In this document: positions 61,863-64,000 of the stretch, in pieces | Layout of the letters: each line of letters opens with the position of its first letter | How positions within the stretch are numbered: position 1 is the stretch's first letter | Source: CF-39 sp035651155 | Lineage (GTDB): Bacteria; Chloroflexota; Limnocylindria; P2-11E | Assembly: GCA_035651155.1 (NCBI GenBank) | Contig: DASRGG010000035.1 | Location: 1 to 64,000 of the forward strand | DNA: 64,000 nucleotides | Direction: 5' to 3' | Position numbers and translations under genes: made by a program | The notes under the pieces: model-generated | Told to the model about the DNA's origin: nothing | The model's input: only the letters and a program-made list of their open reading frames with translations | The model's database searches: none

Positions 61863-62315
61863 CTACCGGAGGCCGGTGCGGCGCGCGCGAAGCGCGGCCT
61901 CGAGGACCAGCTCGACCGCCTCGGAGGCGACCGGGCGTGGCAGCCGCGCGAAGACCCCGATCTCGGCGACCTTCTCTTTGACGGGGAGGTCGTACCACCA
62001 GGTCAGGTGCTGGAGCTCGCACATGTACACGTACGCGGTGGTCGGCTTCGGGAGCTCGTAGCGGATGGCGCCGAGGAGATCGAGCCGGCCCGCGACGATG
62101 CGAGCGGAATCCCACAGCTCGCGGCGCGCGACCTCGAGGATCGTTTCACCAGAGCGGCGCGCGCTCGTGGGAAAGTGCCAGCCACCCGCGTCGGGCGACC
62201 GCACCCATACGGTGAGGTCTCCGTAGAAGGGGATGACCATCGCGATCTGGGCAGAGGCCGGCGGGAACTCTTTGAAGCTCGAATCTCGTCGTGAGACGAA
62301 CGTCAGGTCCGCCAT
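61863..62315 (-). CDS. Nudix-fold protein with degenerate Nudix box
   Basis: A 150-residue protein that follows the Nudix layout (WHFPTSARRSGETILEVARREL), but the catalytic end of the box is lost: after REL the consensus EExG is WDSAR, and the first glycine is also replaced. So hydrolase activity is doubtful and a binding or regulatory role is more likely. The start is ATG at 62315. No ribosome-binding site is evident, and a possible promoter ends a few bases upstream. The protein is rich in Trp and Tyr near its centre (LTWWYDLPV). Confidence 0.65.
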   Translation of the reverse strand: MADLTFVSRRDSSFKEFPPASAQIAMVIPFYGDLTVWVRSPDAGGWHFPTSARRSGETILEVARRELWDSARIVAGRLDLLGAIRYELPKPTTAYVYMCELQHLTWWYDLPVKEKVAEIGVFARLPRPVASEAVELVLEAALRARRTGLR

Positions 62316-62326
62316 CGTCGTCGCTC

Positions 62327-62355
62327 AGTAAGCAGGACGCGCAGCGACTCGTCAA
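62327..62355 (-). promoter_or_regulatory. Candidate promoter of the Nudix-like gene
   Basis: Minus-strand TTGACG (62355-62350) and CTTACT (62332-62327) are 17 bp apart. The -35 box is good, the -10 box weak. The expected transcript start, near 62320, is about five bases from the ATG, again close to leaderless. Confidence 0.4.
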
Positions 62356-62437
62356 TAGGCCGCGCGGTGGCACGCTGGTCGAAGCGAGCAGGCGGACGGC
62401 TGAATATACAGGCCGATCGCACGCGCGCGGTCGCGCG

Positions 62438-63511
62438 TCAGTCGCGGAGCTGCTCGGCGAGCCGGAAAGGATCGGCCGCGATCACCGACGCGGCGTAGAG
62501 CTCCATCGCGCCGATGTCCGAGGTGCGGTTCGCCGGGTCGCCGCGGTCGACGATGCGCGCGACCGGCGGGAAGCGCCGCCAATCCTCGCCGTCCGGCGAC
62601 AGCGGCGGCAGGTAGAGCGCCATGTTGAACGAGACGACGCCGGCGGCGCGATAGGCGCGGAGCGCGCGGGCGATCGCCGCCGCGAGCGTCCGCTCGTCGG
62701 CGCCCGGCCGCCCGAGGATCACGACCTCACGCTCCTTGATCGGGGCGAGCGAGGCGAGCACCCGCGCCCCAGCGACCTCGACGCCGAGCCCGAGGGCCTG
62801 GTGCACGAGCCACAGGTCGTCGAAGTAGTCTCGGCCGTCGCCCGCCGCGTACGCGAGCGCCTGACGGCGGAGCAGCTCGATCTTCGGGTAGTGCGTGCCG
62901 CGCGTCGCCGTCATCTGCATGTGGCCGTGGACGATGGAGCCGCCCGCGCGCCACAGGCAGTTCCACAACACGAAGAGGTAGCGCGCCGCCGGATCGGCCG
63001 CGAGCGCGGCCTCGCCCCAGCGACGGATGGTCGTGAGGTGGTCGCGGACGACGTCCGGGTCGACGGGGGCGAGCGGGTCGTGCTCGTCGAACACGAGCAC
63101 GCCGTGGTAGCCGTCGTACTTCGCGACGTTGCTGGCCGTCACGCCGTGCGCCCCGCGGATGCGACCGAACGTGTCGGCCGGCGTCCCGGTGTCGGGGTGG
63201 TCGAACGGGTCGTCGCGCGAGCTCTCGATCGCGGCGGCGGCGTCGTCCCTGCCCTTCACCTCCATCGGACGCATCGCGCGGAGTTCGTTGAAGAGCGCGC
63301 CTTCGAAGGTGACCCTGTTCGTCACCCGCACGATGCGCTGCTCGCGGACCGCGTCGACGGAGCCGAAGAGCTTGGCGATCCAGGCGTGCATCTCGGGCGG
63401 CGCGTCGAGCCGGCCGGTCGTGGTCGAGACGGTGAAGAGCCGCGCGGCCGCGGCGCGCGCGGCGCCCGGCAGGCTCGCGATCGCGTCCTCGAGATCGACG
63501 ATCGTCGTCAT
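62438..63511 (-). CDS. GalT/HIT-superfamily nucleotidyltransferase-like protein
   Basis: A 357-residue protein related to galactose-1-phosphate uridylyltransferases and ATP adenylyltransferases. The nucleotidyl-binding motif is SIVHGHMQM, a variant of the GalT H-P-H-x-Q. Upstream are FEGALFNELRAMRP and HGVTASNVAKYDGYHGVLVF, like the N-terminal half of GalT proteins; downstream VVSFNMALYLPP. I see no zinc-binding cysteines. The substrate may be a sugar-1-phosphate: the gene overlaps the glycogen synthase gene by 4 nt (ATGA), so glycogen-linked sugar nucleotide metabolism is plausible. I would not call it galT without comparison. Confidence 0.7.
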   Translation of the reverse strand: MTTIVDLEDAIASLPGAARAAAARLFTVSTTTGRLDAPPEMHAWIAKLFGSVDAVREQRIVRVTNRVTFEGALFNELRAMRPMEVKGRDDAAAAIESSRDDPFDHPDTGTPADTFGRIRGAHGVTASNVAKYDGYHGVLVFDEHDPLAPVDPDVVRDHLTTIRRWGEAALAADPAARYLFVLWNCLWRAGGSIVHGHMQMTATRGTHYPKIELLRRQALAYAAGDGRDYFDDLWLVHQALGLGVEVAGARVLASLAPIKEREVVILGRPGADERTLAAAIARALRAYRAAGVVSFNMALYLPPLSPDGEDWRRFPPVARIVDRGDPANRTSDIGAMELYAASVIAADPFRLAEQLRD

Positions 63512-64000
63512 GCGGCGTGGCGGAGGCGCCGTGCGCGGGCGTACAGGTCGACGTACCGCCTGGCCGAGGCGCTCCAGGAGTGGTCCTCGCGCATGACGCG
63601 CTCGACGAGATCGTGCCACGGCGCGCCGTCGGCGCGGAACCTGTTCATCGCGCGGTCGAGGGTGTCGCGGAAGGCCTGGGCGTCGTAGCGCTTGAACGAG
63701 AACCCGTTCCCCGCGCGCGGATCGGCGTCGACGTCGCGGACGGTCTCGGCGAGCCCGCCGACCGCGTGGACCACCGGGATCGTGCCGTAGCGGAACGAGA
63801 TGAGCTGGCCGAGGCCGCACGGCTCGAAGCGCGAGGGCATGAGGAAGAAGTCGCTGCCGGCGTAGATGCGCTGGGCGAGCGCGGCGTCGAACCCGAGACG
63901 CAGCCAGAGCCTCCCGGCGTAGCGCCCCGCGAGCGCCTTCCACCTCGCCTCGTACGCGGGATCGCCGGACCCGAGCACGACGAGCTGCGCGCCCGCGTCG
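63508..64000 (-). CDS. glgA: Glycogen/starch synthase, C-terminal part (cut by window end)
   Basis: The last 164 or so residues of a family GT5 glycosyltransferase; the gene continues beyond base 64000. LVVLGSGDPAYEARW, then FDAALAQRIYAGSDFFLMPSRFEPCGLGQ, FRYGTIPVVHAVGGLAETV and the final WSASARRYVDLYARA match the ADP-glucose-binding C-terminal domain of GlgA; the E-P-C-G-L-G-Q motif is diagnostic of the family. It extends glycogen from ADP-glucose. The stop overlaps the ATG of the GalT-like gene. Confidence 0.92.
   Translation of the reverse strand, partial: DAGAQLVVLGSGDPAYEARWKALAGRYAGRLWLRLGFDAALAQRIYAGSDFFLMPSRFEPCGLGQLISFRYGTIPVVHAVGGLAETVRDVDADPRAGNGFSFKRYDAQAFRDTLDRAMNRFRADGAPWHDLVERVMREDHSWSASARRYVDLYARARRLRHAA

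Overview
The window is one 64 kb stretch of very GC-rich bacterial DNA (about 70% by eye), packed with genes that overlap by 1-4 nt (ATGA, GTGA, TGATG) and often start at GTG or TTG. I see no rRNA, tRNA or CRISPR array. Class 1B dihydroorotate dehydrogenase (PyrD plus PyrK), a PyrR-led pyrimidine operon, a GH15 glucoamylase next to KDPG aldolase, and many hybrid kinases suggest a free-living heterotroph, most plausibly Chloroflexota (Limnocylindria/Dormibacterota-like). That placement is inference from gene content, not a search. The first 16 bases are pure G and look like a contig-end artefact.

Layout. (1) 19-18155, plus strand: a chemosensory and c-di-GMP operon. It holds an HD-GYP regulator, hybrid kinase, degenerate GGDEF protein, single REC, CheW, CheR-TPR, CHASE3 chemoreceptor, second CheW, CheA-REC, second hybrid kinase, CheB, active-looking GGDEF enzyme, a REC fused to a membrane domain, and a gluzincin-like peptidase. 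(2) 18219-21668, minus strand: paralogues of that operon, with the HD-GYP copy broken by an amber codon. (3) 22023-23130: two decayed gvpF/gvpL gas-vesicle genes, then a histidine-kinase pair (23241-25587). (4) 25556-35272: mixed metabolism (XRE regulator, hydrolase, 2-hydroxyacid dehydrogenase, methyltransferase, pyrE, cyclase-family hydrolase, GAF membrane sensor, KDPG aldolase, glucoamylase, lipoprotein). (5) 35303-47714: a purine-breakdown island with adenosine deaminase, three-subunit xanthine dehydrogenase, an aminohydrolase, allantoate amidohydrolase, allantoinase, a DUF3830 protein, HIU hydrolase, OHCU decarboxylase and membrane urate hydroxylase PuuD. A group II intron that has lost its reverse-transcriptase core sits just upstream of the xanthine dehydrogenase start. 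(6) 47750-60985, minus strand: the pyrimidine operon pyrR-pyrB-pyrC-carA-phzF-carB-VOC-pyrK-pyrD with flanking genes. (7) 61066-64000: an M23 peptidase, a Nudix-like protein, a GalT-like protein and the 3' part of glgA.

How it works together. The first operon would couple a membrane sensor array (MCP/CheA/CheW with CheR/CheB adaptation) to c-di-GMP synthesis and breakdown. No flagellar or pilus gene is in view, so an alternative cellular function is as likely as taxis. The purine island can take adenosine or xanthine through urate and allantoin to allantoate and beyond, probably for nitrogen. The pyrimidine operon carries a PyrR-binding hairpin against the pyrR ribosome-binding site, a 146-nt nested palindrome before carB, and a promoter that would give a leaderless carA mRNA.
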